Assembly (NCBI GenBank): GCA_902528175.1
Contig: CABZRN010000004.1
Span: forward strand, 22,277 to 86,276
Origin: an uncultured Pelagibacteraceae bacterium
GTDB lineage: Bacteria; Pseudomonadota; Alphaproteobacteria; Pelagibacterales; Pelagibacteraceae
Length of the DNA: 64,000 bases
Reading direction: 5' to 3'
Below, one piece after another: positions 18,790-28,511 of the stretch. A program made the translations under genes and the position numbers. Under the pieces are notes generated by a model. It made no database searches, had not been told where the DNA came from, and saw only the letters and a list, made by a program, of their open reading frames with translations. The first letter of the stretch is position 1; each line of letters opens with the position of its first letter.

Positions 18790-19449
18790 ATGAAAAAAAT
18801 AAAAATATCACCATCAATTTTATCTGCAGATTTTAGTCAGCTTGGACAGGAAATTAAAAATTTAGAGAATAGCGGGGCCGATATGATTCACGTAGATGTT
18901 ATGGATGGTCACTTTGTACCAAATCTAACTATAGGTCCTCCTGTTATAAAAGCTTTAAGGAAATATACCAATATTCCATTTGATGTTCATCTGATGATCA
19001 ATCCTGTGCACAAGTATATAAAAGATTATGCAGAAAGTGGTGCCGATATAATTACAATACATCCAGAGGCAACCACTTCATTGCAAGAGTCTATTGAAGA
19101 GATAAAAAAATATAAAAAAAAAGTAGGCTTATCTTTAAATCCAGACACAAAAATTGAAGTAATAGAAAAGTTTCTAGATCAAATTGATTTAGTTTTAGTA
19201 ATGAGTGTTTTTCCAGGATTTGGAGGTCAAAAATTTATAAAAGATGTTCTAAAAAAAATTGAAAGATTAAGTGAAATTAAAGATATGAATAGTTTTAAAT
19301 TTGATATTGAAGTTGATGGTGGAATAAATTTCTCAAATTTTAGAGAAGTTCTTGAGGCTGGGGCAAATGTTTTGGTCTCGGGTACAACAATTTTTAAAGA
19401 AAATAATGGAGATATAAAAAAAAATATAAATTTTTTAAAAACTATTTAG
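18790..19449 (+). CDS. rpe: Ribulose-phosphate 3-epimerase
   Basis: The 219-aa TIM-barrel enzyme interconverts ribulose-5-phosphate and xylulose-5-phosphate in the pentose phosphate pathway. Motifs: ISPSILSADFSQLGQEI at the N-terminus, ADMIHVDVMDGHFVPNLTIG with metal-ligand His and catalytic Asp, FDVHLMI, LVMSVFPGFGGQKFI and EVDGGINFSNF near the C-terminus. Length is typical. It begins an rpe-heparinase-purH run that is common in alphaproteobacteria, with 7 bases to the next gene. Confidence 0.97.
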   Translation: MKKIKISPSILSADFSQLGQEIKNLENSGADMIHVDVMDGHFVPNLTIGPPVIKALRKYTNIPFDVHLMINPVHKYIKDYAESGADIITIHPEATTSLQESIEEIKKYKKKVGLSLNPDTKIEVIEKFLDQIDLVLVMSVFPGFGGQKFIKDVLKKIERLSEIKDMNSFKFDIEVDGGINFSNFREVLEAGANVLVSGTTIFKENNGDIKKNINFLKTI

Positions 19450-19456
19450 ACATTGT

Positions 19457-21082
19457 ATGGGATACAAAGAAAATTCTATAACTAATCCTTTTTTATATGT
19501 TACAAAACAAATAAAAAAATTTTATTTAAACTCAGGTATTTATAATAAAAGAATTTCAAAGGTTTTTGATGGTGGTTTCGAATATGTTCCACACCTTAAA
19601 ATATTTGATTGTATTGTAAAAGTTAAAGATAGAAGAAATAAAATTGAAGATTACAATATAGAAAATATTTGGGAAAACCAGAATTTTTCAGAAAAAGATT
19701 TTAAAAAACTTCATAGTTTTTTTTGGCTATTTACTATTGATTTAAAATCATCCAAAAAGATTACCAGATCTGTAATCTCTAGTTGGACAAATTTTAATCA
19801 AAACTACAGTTTTAAAAGTTGGGAGCTAGACACGCTTTCAAAAAGAATTATTTCTTGGATAGCAAATAGCAACAGTTTCTATCACGAAGGTGATGAAAAT
19901 TTTAAAATAAATTTTACGAAAATCTTGAAGAAACAATTAAATCATTTAACAAATGAAATAGAAAATACAGAATTTGTTAACGACAAAATGATTGGCTGTT
20001 CTGCAATTATTATGGGGGGTTTATGTTTTAAACATCAATTGTATTATTTAAATATTGGATTTCAATTATTAAAAAAGATAATTAGTACGATTTTTGACAA
20101 TGATGGTTTCCCAAAATCCAGAAATCCGAGGCAGTTAATTTTTTATTTAAAGCATTTTGTTTTTATAAGAGAACTATTGAAAGACTCTAATACTGAAATA
20201 CCAGAATATTTAAATGAAATTATATTTTATCTTGGCCAATCCTTCAATTTTTATTTTGAAGAGGGCGATTGTGTATTTTTATTTAATGGCAACCATAATT
20301 TAGATATTAATGATTTAAAAAAATATCTTAAAGATCACGGTTATAAATTTAAAAATAAATTAAATAGTTTGGGTGGTTATTCAATAATTAGCAATAAAAA
20401 GGATAAAATTATAGTAGATTTTGGACCAACACCAGAAAAGAGATATTCTGCTGACTACCAATCTGGTGCCTTATCCTTTGAAATTTTTCATGAAAAAGAA
20501 AAATTGATTACTAATTGTGGTTATTTTCAAAATTATAATCATAAATTAAATATTTTGTCTAAATCAACAGCTGCACATTCTACACTTTCAATTGATGATA
20601 GATCCTCGTGTAAATTTAAAAAAGACAAATTAGGTTACTTTGCTGTAGAAAACACTATGAAAGTATCAAACAAAAAAGTTTATCAAGATGATGAAATGTG
20701 GGAAATACAAGGGGTCCACGATGGTTATTTAAAAGAATACGGTATTTTACATAAAAGAAATATTAAATTTTTTCCTAAAGAATTTAAGTATGTTGGTGAA
20801 GATATAATTACTTGTAAAAAAAATTTTCGTAGAGTTGGTTTCGATATAAGGTTTCACTTAGAGCCAGAAACTAACGCAATAAAGACACAGGATAAACGGT
20901 CTATTTTATTACAACTTAAAAAAACTGGTTGGAAATTCATTTGTAATCACAAAAATTTTGGTATCGAAACAGGATTATATTTTGGGAAAAAAGATTCTTA
21001 TAGTGAAAATAAAAATATTTATGTAAATGGAGATATTACAAAAGAAGAAGAAATAATCAAATGGGAAATTAAGAGAATATGA
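19457..21082 (+). CDS. Heparinase II/III-family protein
   Basis: The 541-aa protein has an N-terminal alpha-helical toroid region (about residues 80-290; SWELDTLSKRIISWIANSN is typical) and a C-terminal heparinase II/III beta-sandwich starting near residue 325 (VDFGPTPEKRYSADYQSGAL, SFEIFHEKEKLITNCGYF, then STAAHSTLSIDDRSSC). These proteins resemble polysaccharide lyases, but in alphaproteobacteria they sit beside purH with no proven substrate. No signal peptide is evident. The stop overlaps the purH start by 4 bases. Confidence 0.9.
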   Translation: MGYKENSITNPFLYVTKQIKKFYLNSGIYNKRISKVFDGGFEYVPHLKIFDCIVKVKDRRNKIEDYNIENIWENQNFSEKDFKKLHSFFWLFTIDLKSSKKITRSVISSWTNFNQNYSFKSWELDTLSKRIISWIANSNSFYHEGDENFKINFTKILKKQLNHLTNEIENTEFVNDKMIGCSAIIMGGLCFKHQLYYLNIGFQLLKKIISTIFDNDGFPKSRNPRQLIFYLKHFVFIRELLKDSNTEIPEYLNEIIFYLGQSFNFYFEEGDCVFLFNGNHNLDINDLKKYLKDHGYKFKNKLNSLGGYSIISNKKDKIIVDFGPTPEKRYSADYQSGALSFEIFHEKEKLITNCGYFQNYNHKLNILSKSTAAHSTLSIDDRSSCKFKKDKLGYFAVENTMKVSNKKVYQDDEMWEIQGVHDGYLKEYGILHKRNIKFFPKEFKYVGEDIITCKKNFRRVGFDIRFHLEPETNAIKTQDKRSILLQLKKTGWKFICNHKNFGIETGLYFGKKDSYSENKNIYVNGDITKEEEIIKWEIKRI

Positions 21083-22617
21083 ACAGAAAAATTAAAAGAG
21101 CTCTTATATCAGTTTCTGATAAGACTCAACTTATTAAGATCTTGCCGACTTTAAAAAAATTGAAAATTGAAATTTTAAGTTCTGGAGGTACTTACAAATA
21201 TATTAAAAGATGTGGATTTCAATGCATTGAAGTAAGTGATTTTACAAACTCTAAGGAAATTCTAGATGGAAGAGTAAAAACTCTTCATCCAAAAATTCAT
21301 TCTGGAATACTATTTAAAAGAGATAATAAAAAACATCTAAACCAAATGAAAGTTCGAAAATTTAAAAATATAGATCTTGTGATAGTTAATTTTTACCCTT
21401 TTGAAAAAGCAGTTCTTGAAAATAAAAATGAAAATAAAATTATTGAAAATATTGATATAGGTGGTCCAGCACTTGTTAGATCAGCAGCAAAAAACTTCGG
21501 TGATGTAGTTGTAATAACATCAAATTGTCAATTTGAAAATTTAATTCACGAGATGAATATCAATAAAGGTGCTACATCCTTAAAATTCAGAAAGAAATTA
21601 TCACAAGAGGCTTTTAATGAAACTGCTTATTACGAGTCTAATATTTCAAAATATTTTAATAAGATTGTCGATAACAAATTCCCAAAAAAAATAACTATCA
21701 ATGGAACATTAGTTAGCAAATTAAGATATGGAGAAAATCCACATCAATTAGGAGCATTTTATTCTAGAGATAATTTTAATGAGTTAGAAAAATTAAATGG
21801 TAAAAAATTAAGTTACAATAATTATAACGATATTTATTATGGACTTGACATTATAAATAGCCTACCAAAAGATATTGGTACTATTATAATTAAGCACGCT
21901 AATCCATCTGGTGTATCAATTAATAAAAAACAATTATTGAGCTTTAAACAAGCATTTAATTGTGATCCTATTAGTGCTTTTGGTGGGGTTATAATTTGTA
22001 ATTATAAAATTAATTGTGAAACTGCTAAAGAAATAAATAAAAAATTTTTTGAGGTTATAGTTGCAAAAGATTTTAATCATAAAGCTTTGTCAATTTTGAA
22101 GAAAAAAAAAAACTTAAGAATTATTAGGAATAATCAAAAATATGACACTAACGAAATTATTGTTAACTCACTTTCTAAAAACTTAATTTTACAAAATTCT
22201 GATAATGAAAATTTAAATAAAAAAAACTTTAAAGTAGTATCAAAAAAGAAACCTAATAAAAAAATGTTACATGATCTTATTTTTGCTTTTAATATATGTA
22301 GATTTGTAAAATCAAATGCTATTGTGTTAACAAATGATTGTTCGACAGTAGGTATTGGTTCAGGTCAACCTAGCAGATTAGATAGTTGTGAAATTGCGGT
22401 GGACAAATTTCGCAAGTTTAATCATAAATCAGAAAATCTTGTAGCAGCCTCAGACGCTTTTTTTCCTTTTGTTGATGGAATAGAATTACTTGTTCAGTCT
22501 GGAGTGAAGGCAATTATTCAACCTTATGGATCTATAAGAGATAAAGAAGTTATAAAGTTTGCTAACAATACAAATACTGTGTTAGTTTTTTCAAAAACCA
22601 GACACTTTAGACATTAA
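21079..22617 (+). CDS. purH: Bifunctional AICAR formyltransferase / IMP cyclohydrolase
   Basis: The 512-aa enzyme does the last two steps of IMP synthesis. The N-terminal cyclohydrolase half has ALISVSDKTQLI, ILSSGGTYKYI and DGRVKTLHPKIHSGIL. The formyltransferase half has LRYGENPHQLGAFYS, IIKHANPSGVSI, DPISAFGGVI, the GIGSGQPSRLDSCEIA loop and terminal SDAFFPFVDGIELL. It is about 15 residues shorter than the E. coli enzyme with no domain missing. It is coupled to the heparinase-like gene by ATGA and overlaps phhB tail to tail by 4 bases. Its 10-formyl-THF would come from folD. Confidence 0.97.
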   Translation: MNRKIKRALISVSDKTQLIKILPTLKKLKIEILSSGGTYKYIKRCGFQCIEVSDFTNSKEILDGRVKTLHPKIHSGILFKRDNKKHLNQMKVRKFKNIDLVIVNFYPFEKAVLENKNENKIIENIDIGGPALVRSAAKNFGDVVVITSNCQFENLIHEMNINKGATSLKFRKKLSQEAFNETAYYESNISKYFNKIVDNKFPKKITINGTLVSKLRYGENPHQLGAFYSRDNFNELEKLNGKKLSYNNYNDIYYGLDIINSLPKDIGTIIIKHANPSGVSINKKQLLSFKQAFNCDPISAFGGVIICNYKINCETAKEINKKFFEVIVAKDFNHKALSILKKKKNLRIIRNNQKYDTNEIIVNSLSKNLILQNSDNENLNKKNFKVVSKKKPNKKMLHDLIFAFNICRFVKSNAIVLTNDCSTVGIGSGQPSRLDSCEIAVDKFRKFNHKSENLVAASDAFFPFVDGIELLVQSGVKAIIQPYGSIRDKEVIKFANNTNTVLVFSKTRHFRH

Positions 22618-22952
22618 ATAATTTTATCAATTTTAGCAGCTAGAATAAAATCACTCTCTGCAAGGCCGTTTATGGCATGAGTAAATATTTTTATTCTTGC
22701 ATATCCCCAACCAAACCATATATCCGGATGATGTCCCTCTCTTTCGGCAATCTCGCCAACTTTATTTACAAAATTTTGAGCATTTACAAAATTTTCAAAA
22801 TTGAATTCTTTTAATAAATAAAAATTTTCATTTTCATTTTTTTTTACCTCCCATCCATCAACTCTTTTTAAATATTTATGAATTTCACTTAAATTAAAAG
22901 ATGGGATTCCCCCCTCACACGGTACACATTTTTTTTTTGATAAATCTTCCAT
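22614..22952 (-). CDS. phhB: Pterin-4-alpha-carbinolamine dehydratase
   Basis: The 112-aa protein has the PCD/DCoH signature: LKRVDGWEVKK, then FNFENFVNAQNFVNKVGEIAE, the active-site EGHHPDIWFGWGYARIKI, and FTHAINGLAESDFILAAKID. It dehydrates 4a-hydroxytetrahydropterin in pterin recycling or acts in molybdopterin/folate side pathways. The N-terminal SKKKCVPCEGG is a feature of many bacterial homologues. It sits just downstream of tRNA-Gly in the minus-strand direction. Confidence 0.94.
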   Translation of the reverse strand: MEDLSKKKCVPCEGGIPSFNLSEIHKYLKRVDGWEVKKNENENFYLLKEFNFENFVNAQNFVNKVGEIAEREGHHPDIWFGWGYARIKIFTHAINGLAESDFILAAKIDKII

Positions 22953-22959
22953 ATATTTT

Positions 22960-23034
22960 TGGAGCGGGCAATGGGACTTGAACCCACGACCTTCTCGTTG
23001 GCAACGAGACGCTCTACCACTGAGCTACGCCCGC
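22960..23034 (-). tRNA. tRNA-Gly (GCC)
   Basis: On the minus strand a 75-base cloverleaf with encoded CCA is complete. The acceptor is GCGGGCG pairing with TGCCCGC, and the D arm is GCTC-AGTGGTA-GAGC. The anticodon stem TCTCG/CGAGA encloses loop TTGCCAA, giving anticodon GCC. The T arm is GTGGG-TTCAAGT-CCCAT. It is the only tRNA in the window. Confidence 0.97.
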
Positions 23035-23092
23035 TTATAAATTTATTTTTAAAAATAAAGGCTTTTCATAAATTAAGCAATAGACTTTTTTA

Positions 23093-24535
23093 TTAAAAAT
23101 TATCAAAATATTCTTTGTAAGGTAAAAACTTGGCACTTTCATATTTAAAAATTTTTTCTCTTATTTGTATATTGCTTGCTGTAGTACATATTAGGTCTTT
23201 TCTTTCATAGTATTTTAAAACTTTTTCTGACCAATTTAATTTACAAAAAGACATTATTTCTTTTGAAATATCCTTTGGAAATTCTGTAAGCCTTTTTAAT
23301 TCAACATTTAATATGTTTTTACTATAATTTTTCTCTAGATTATTCAGTTTATAATTATAAATAGAGATATATTTTTTAATATCTTCAACTTTGTGAGACC
23401 AGGGTAAATTATTTAAACACTGTTGGTAAATAGCAACAAGATTGTGAAAGCTATCTCTTTTGCAATTAATAATTTTTGCTTGAGGAAAAATTTCTAATAA
23501 AATCTCAGCAAAAAAGAAATTTGTCATAGTCCTATCAATAAATTTAAATTTATTAGATTGGATAGATAACTGTTTTTTATAACTTTCGATTATTTCTTTT
23601 CTCAAAAAACTAATATCTAAAGTGATAGAGTCTTCACTCTCGAGTATTTTTTTCTTTAATTGCGATTTTTGTAAAGTCTTTTGCAAAATAAAATTTTCAC
23701 CTGCATTACAAATTTTTTCCTTACCAGATGTAATTATTGTTTCTACGAGAGTTGTTCCTGATCTTGGAATTCCAAAAATAAAGATTGGCTCAATATCAGT
23801 TAATTCAATTTTATTATTGTTGTTATCACTAAACAAAAAACTTTTGTTTGTCATTTTTGGAACTGTTTCTAACCAATAGTTAACAGCATCTTTATTAATT
23901 CTATCTGAATTAAAAAATATTTCGTGACCTTTGGATAATTCTTTTATTTCTAAGCTTATTTCCTTTTTTTTTCTATAATAATTAGCTAGAATAAAATGGC
24001 CGTAAGCTGTATTTTTATTTTTTAAATTTTGACTGTTTTTTAATTCGTTAGCAATTTTTTTAATTATCTCATCATTAATAAAGTTTTTATCGAGTCTTTG
24101 TAGATTAAAATAAGCTGCATAATTTTTATTATCAATTTTGATAACTTTATGATAGTGCTTTCTAGCAAGTTCTAATTCACCTTTATCTTCATAAAGTGAT
24201 GCTAAATTAAAATAAGCTGGAGCAAAGTTTTCATCACAAGAAATCGATTTAATATAAAATTTTTCAGCTTCTTCATAATTTTTTTCTGACCTATTTAGTT
24301 CTCCTAAAGAATTTAGAGCAAATAAATTTGCTTTATCTAAATTTAGAATTTTACTCAAAAATAACTTTGCATTTTTATAATCATTTTTTTTAATATGAAT
24401 TTGAGATATTAGTTTAAAGGTGTTTAAATTTTTTCTTTTTATACAAAGCAGAAAGTCTAAAGAATTATCTAATTGATTTTTCCTAAATTGCTTTAAACCT
24501 TTAGAATATAAAATTTCATCACTATAATTAGTCAT
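23093..24535 (-). CDS. TPR-containing sulfotransferase
   Basis: The 480-aa protein starts with about five tetratricopeptide repeats (residues 1-170; NYEEAEKFYIKSISCDENFA and ELARKHYHKVIKIDNKNY are clear). The C-terminal sulfotransferase domain has the PAPS-binding P-loop PIFIFGIPRSGTTLVETI near residue 250 and the 3'-phosphate-site-like INCKRDSFHNLVAIYQQCL. It probably sulfates a protein or surface glycan from PAPS; the acceptor is unknown. With the two GT41-like TPR proteins it forms a set of TPR-guided modification enzymes, although they are not adjacent. Confidence 0.9.
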   Translation of the reverse strand: MTNYSDEILYSKGLKQFRKNQLDNSLDFLLCIKRKNLNTFKLISQIHIKKNDYKNAKLFLSKILNLDKANLFALNSLGELNRSEKNYEEAEKFYIKSISCDENFAPAYFNLASLYEDKGELELARKHYHKVIKIDNKNYAAYFNLQRLDKNFINDEIIKKIANELKNSQNLKNKNTAYGHFILANYYRKKKEISLEIKELSKGHEIFFNSDRINKDAVNYWLETVPKMTNKSFLFSDNNNNKIELTDIEPIFIFGIPRSGTTLVETIITSGKEKICNAGENFILQKTLQKSQLKKKILESEDSITLDISFLRKEIIESYKKQLSIQSNKFKFIDRTMTNFFFAEILLEIFPQAKIINCKRDSFHNLVAIYQQCLNNLPWSHKVEDIKKYISIYNYKLNNLEKNYSKNILNVELKRLTEFPKDISKEIMSFCKLNWSEKVLKYYERKDLICTTASNIQIREKIFKYESAKFLPYKEYFDNF

Positions 24536-24641
24536 AAATTAAGATAGTATTTAATAATTAACACACTTTTTTAATATAATTACAATAATGCAACAATATG
24601 AACATAGATATTTTTAGAAATATTTGTTAATTTTTTAGAAA

Positions 24642-25286
24642 ATGAACAAAGTTAATGATTTGCCTGATACACTCTCAGTATTTCCACTTTCAAATTTTAT
24701 ATTTTTTCCAAATACCTCTGCCCCACTAAATATTTTTGAGCCAAGATATATTCAAATGATTGATGAAAGTGTAAAATCAAACAGAATGATTGGTATGATT
24801 CAACCAAAGGGAAAATCAAATTCACAAAAGCCTGAGCTTTTTAAAGTTGGTTGCTTAGGTAAAATATCTAGTTTTAATGAAACTGAAGATGGTAGATACG
24901 TTATAGTTTTAAAAGGTATAACTAGATTTAATAAACTTGAAGAAATAGATAACGGAAAACTTTTTAGAGAATTTAAGATAAACTATAAAGGATTTGAAAA
25001 TGACATTATCAACAAAGAACAAGATATAAATTTTTCTGACCTAAATATTATTTTTAATAATCTTAAGAGTATTTTTGAAAAACAGGGTTACTTAATTAAT
25101 TGGAATGAACTTGAAAAACAAAGTTTAGATCAAACTATAAATACACTTTCAATGGCTTCCCCATTTTCAAAAGAGGAAAAACAAATGCTATTAGAGGCTA
25201 AAGATTTAGATTTTAGAAAAAAGAAACTAGAGCAAATAATCAAGCTTTACGCTTCAGATAACTTTAGCAATAAGACATTGCAATAA
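24642..25286 (+). CDS. LON N-terminal (substrate-binding) domain protein
   Basis: The 214-aa protein is a stand-alone Lon N-domain. It has LSVFPLSNFIFFPNTSAPL, NIFEPRYIQMIDESVKSNR, MIGMIQP and the GCLGKISSFNETEDGRYVIV strand pair, followed by a helical C-terminus (SLDQTINTLSMASPFSKEEK). There is no ATPase or Ser-Lys protease domain, as usual for this family. It probably binds unfolded or specific proteins. It is divergent from the TPR-sulfotransferase across 106 bases, and its stop abuts the stop of the Ubi hydroxylase gene. Confidence 0.92.
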   Translation: MNKVNDLPDTLSVFPLSNFIFFPNTSAPLNIFEPRYIQMIDESVKSNRMIGMIQPKGKSNSQKPELFKVGCLGKISSFNETEDGRYVIVLKGITRFNKLEEIDNGKLFREFKINYKGFENDIINKEQDINFSDLNIIFNNLKSIFEKQGYLINWNELEKQSLDQTINTLSMASPFSKEEKQMLLEAKDLDFRKKKLEQIIKLYASDNFSNKTLQ

Positions 25287-26381
25287 CTAAAACGTAAACC
25301 CTTTGTCAGCAAAACTTTGTATTTTTTTTTTAATTAGTATATTTCTATTAATAAATTTAAAAACATTATCAACGGATTTCATATTATATTTGTTAATTAC
25401 TTTAAAAAATTCGTGTATAAAGTCTACTCCTAATGCAAAAACAAAATTTGAATTTTTTCTTTTATGTTCGAACTTTTCTAAAACAGTTTCTAGATTTAAT
25501 CCAAGATCTAAGTTCTCTTTGATTAATTTACTTAAAATTTTAGCATCCCTCAAAGTCATATTAAATCCTTGTCCTGCTAGAGGATGAATCTTATGTAGTG
25601 CATCTCCAAATGATAATATGTTTTTATGAAAATAATTTCGCGAAAGAGACAAATTAATTGGGAATTGCTGAAACTTACTAATGTTTTTTATTTTGTAATA
25701 ATTGTTATAGTGTTCAATTAATTTTACTACTTTATCTTTATTTTTTATAAGATCTTTACTAAATACAGAAAAAACAATTGAAGTTTGTGATTTTGAAATA
25801 GGCAAAAAAGCTAACGGCCCAAACTTTGTAAAGTGCTGTATGGCAACCTTATTTTTTACACTATCATGATCTATAATTGAGGTGAAAGCTATACTATCGT
25901 AACTTTTTTTAATATTCTTAGTAAAATATTTTTTAAATACAGAATTGTTTGTATCAGCAATAATAATTAACTCATATTTTTTTTTGATCAGATCTAAAAA
26001 AGGCTTTTGGCCACTTTTTTTTTTAATTCTAATGAGTTTATTTTTCCTTAGTGAGGCCTCTAATGACTTATAAAAATTGTTATAAGACGTCATGAAAAAA
26101 CTACCTTTTTTAGAATTAAAATTTAAAAAATTTTTAAAACTTTCCCCATTGTACAGATTAATCTTCTTTATTTCCCAACAATCCTTTTTATTTAATATTT
26201 TTTGACTGTGCAAAAATTCAATGCTATCATTAGACAATCCAATTGTCCTAGAGTTAGTGTTGGACAAATTCTTTGATTTTTTATTATCGTATTCGTACAA
26301 ATCTACGTTAATACCTTTGTTAATAAAAATTTTTGATAATACTAATGTTGTTAAATTTTTTCCTATTAAACAGATAGTCAT
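25287..26381 (-). CDS. UbiH/UbiF/Coq6-type FAD monooxygenase (ubiquinone biosynthesis)
   Basis: Starting at ATG 26381 the protein is 364 aa and begins MTICLIGKNLTTLVLSKIF, a slightly degenerate FAD-binding start (normally GxGxxG). The frame is open to a TTG at 26402, which would add seven residues of no obvious use. The second FAD motif SFGDALHKIHPLAGQGFNMT (GD and PLAGQG) is diagnostic for aromatic-ring hydroxylases of quinone synthesis. LFEYDN-like and SRTIGLSNDSIEFL also fit. Which ring position it hydroxylates cannot be told. It is divergent from ftsK by 60 bases. Confidence 0.88.
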   Translation of the reverse strand: MTICLIGKNLTTLVLSKIFINKGINVDLYEYDNKKSKNLSNTNSRTIGLSNDSIEFLHSQKILNKKDCWEIKKINLYNGESFKNFLNFNSKKGSFFMTSYNNFYKSLEASLRKNKLIRIKKKSGQKPFLDLIKKKYELIIIADTNNSVFKKYFTKNIKKSYDSIAFTSIIDHDSVKNKVAIQHFTKFGPLAFLPISKSQTSIVFSVFSKDLIKNKDKVVKLIEHYNNYYKIKNISKFQQFPINLSLSRNYFHKNILSFGDALHKIHPLAGQGFNMTLRDAKILSKLIKENLDLGLNLETVLEKFEHKRKNSNFVFALGVDFIHEFFKVINKYNMKSVDNVFKFINRNILIKKKIQSFADKGFTF

Positions 26382-26441
26382 AATTTTTTTTAATTTTAAC
26401 AATAAATATTAAATGATACAAAGTGGTAAATTTGATTCTTT

Positions 26442-28511
26442 ATGGATATAAAAAAAAGTATTGAAAAAGCTAGAGATTTTGCTCTAAAGAGGTTAATTGA
26501 ATTAATAAGTTTCCTAATTCTATTACTTTCATTGCTTATATTAACAGCTTTAATTAGTTATAGTCCGGATGATCCAAATTTTATTTATTCAGAAAATCAA
26601 GAAATAAATAATATTTTAGGTATAAATGGAAGTATTGGTGCAGACTTTTTATTACAATCAATTGGTCTAACATCATATTTTTTACCTATAACTTTTATTT
26701 TTTTATCAATAACAATATTTTATAATAAAAACTTAATAAAAATCCTTAATAGTTTATTTTACATAGTCTGTTATTCAATTGTTGGATCTATTTTCCTGAC
26801 GCAGTTTTATAAGGAAGCATTTTTTTTAATAATAAATGGAAATGGAGGTTTTATAGGAAGCTATTTTTATGAAAAAATATTTATTAATATTGCTAATATA
26901 AATGTCAAAATATCATATTATACCCAACTATCACTATTTACAATATCCTTTCTAATGAGCATTAATTTTAGATTAATTTGGTTGTTATCTTTCAAAAAAA
27001 TTTTTAAAAAAAAAAAAATAATTGTTCCAATTGAAAATGCAAAATTCGAGGAAAAAATTCCTGTAGAAATAGACAACATTCAAGAGACATTTTCTTTTGA
27101 TAAGAAAGGTGAAAAAAAAGATAATTATAAAAAATTTTTTAATTTACCAAAACTTGACTTACTAACGCAAACAAAAGTAAAAAGTAAAAAAGGTAATTTG
27201 AGAAGTGACATAAATGAGGAGTTTCTTGAGAAGATTCTTCTAGACTTCGGAGTAGAAGGTAAAATTAAAAAAATTAGTCCAGGACCAGTTGTTACTTTAA
27301 ATGAGTTTGAGCCCGCAGCAGGTGTAAAAGTTTCAAAGATTGTAAATTTATCTGATGATATAGCAAGAAACACAAGTTCAGAGTCTGCTAGAATTTCGGT
27401 TATTCCAGGTTCTAGTTCGATTGGTATTGAATTACCAAATCTAGAAAGGGATAACGTTTTGTTAAGAGAAATATTAAGTAGCTCAAAGTTTAATAACAAT
27501 GATTTGATTTTACCAATAGCACTTGGAAAGAGTATTTCTGGCCAACCCATAATTGGTGACTTATCAACAATGCCTCACTTATTAATTGCAGGCACAACAG
27601 GTTCTGGTAAGTCTGTTTGTATAAACACTATACTTCTATCCCTTTTATACAGACACAAACCAAATTTATGTAAATTTATATTAATCGATCCTAAAATGCT
27701 TGAACTTTCCACTTATGAAGGGATACCACATCTTTTGTGTCCAGTGATCACTAAAGCAAAAAAGGCTGCAACTGTTTTGGGTTGGGTGGTTAAAGAAATG
27801 GAAAATAGGTATAAATTAATGACAAAAGTTGGAGTTAGAAATATTGGAGGATATAATTCTAAACACAAACTTCCTATGCCATATATTGTTGTCATCGTTG
27901 ATGAAATGTCAGATTTAATGTTAGTCGCAGGTAAAGAGATTGAAAACTACATTCAAAAGTTATCTCAAATGGCTAGAGCGGCAGGAATACATATAATTAT
28001 GGCTACTCAGAGACCTAGTGTTGACGTCATAACTGGTACTATCAAAGCAAATTTTCCAACAAGAGTTTCATTTCAAGTCTCCTCAAAAATAGATAGTAGA
28101 ACAATACTGGGAGAACAAGGTGCTGAACAACTTTTAGGAAAGGGTGATATGTTATACATGTCTTCAGCAAACAGAATAACTAGAATTCACGCACCATTTG
28201 TTTCTGAAAATGAAATTGAAAAGATAAATAATTTTTTAAGATCTCAAGGTGAACCAGAATACGTTGATGAAATATTGAAACTATCAGATAAAGACGACAA
28301 AAGTTCAACTGAAAGTGAAAGTAGTGAACAATTAGACGAGTTATATGCAACCGCTATAGATATTGTAAAATCAGAAGGAAAAGCGTCAACATCATTTCTT
28401 CAACGTAAACTTCAAATTGGTTACAACAGAGCGGCTAGAATTATCGATATGATGGAGGAAAAAGGAATAGTAAGCAAAGCAAATCATGTTGGCAAAAGAG
28501 AAGTTCTTTAA
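26442..28511 (+). CDS. ftsK: DNA translocase FtsK
   Basis: The 689-aa inner-membrane DNA pump acts at the septum on the terminus region. It has four N-terminal transmembrane helices (to about residue 185), a short charged linker (about 190-250), then the motor: alpha domain with FEPAAGVKVSKIVNLSDDIA, Walker A GTTGSGKS near residue 387, Walker B YIVVIVDEMSDLM, and ATQRPSVDVITGTIKANFPT. The C-terminal gamma winged-helix (KASTSFLQRKLQIGYNRAAR) reads polarity sequences. The linker is much shorter than E. coli FtsK. The stop overlaps lolA by one base. Confidence 0.97.
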   Translation: MDIKKSIEKARDFALKRLIELISFLILLLSLLILTALISYSPDDPNFIYSENQEINNILGINGSIGADFLLQSIGLTSYFLPITFIFLSITIFYNKNLIKILNSLFYIVCYSIVGSIFLTQFYKEAFFLIINGNGGFIGSYFYEKIFINIANINVKISYYTQLSLFTISFLMSINFRLIWLLSFKKIFKKKKIIVPIENAKFEEKIPVEIDNIQETFSFDKKGEKKDNYKKFFNLPKLDLLTQTKVKSKKGNLRSDINEEFLEKILLDFGVEGKIKKISPGPVVTLNEFEPAAGVKVSKIVNLSDDIARNTSSESARISVIPGSSSIGIELPNLERDNVLLREILSSSKFNNNDLILPIALGKSISGQPIIGDLSTMPHLLIAGTTGSGKSVCINTILLSLLYRHKPNLCKFILIDPKMLELSTYEGIPHLLCPVITKAKKAATVLGWVVKEMENRYKLMTKVGVRNIGGYNSKHKLPMPYIVVIVDEMSDLMLVAGKEIENYIQKLSQMARAAGIHIIMATQRPSVDVITGTIKANFPTRVSFQVSSKIDSRTILGEQGAEQLLGKGDMLYMSSANRITRIHAPFVSENEIEKINNFLRSQGEPEYVDEILKLSDKDDKSSTESESSEQLDELYATAIDIVKSEGKASTSFLQRKLQIGYNRAARIIDMMEEKGIVSKANHVGKREVL

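Noticed and set aside
27125..27550. 141-aa ORF on the minus strand inside ftsK
   Set aside because: It lies fully within the well-supported FtsK motor region on the opposite strand, has no recognisable domain and looks like a mirror of ftsK codons.
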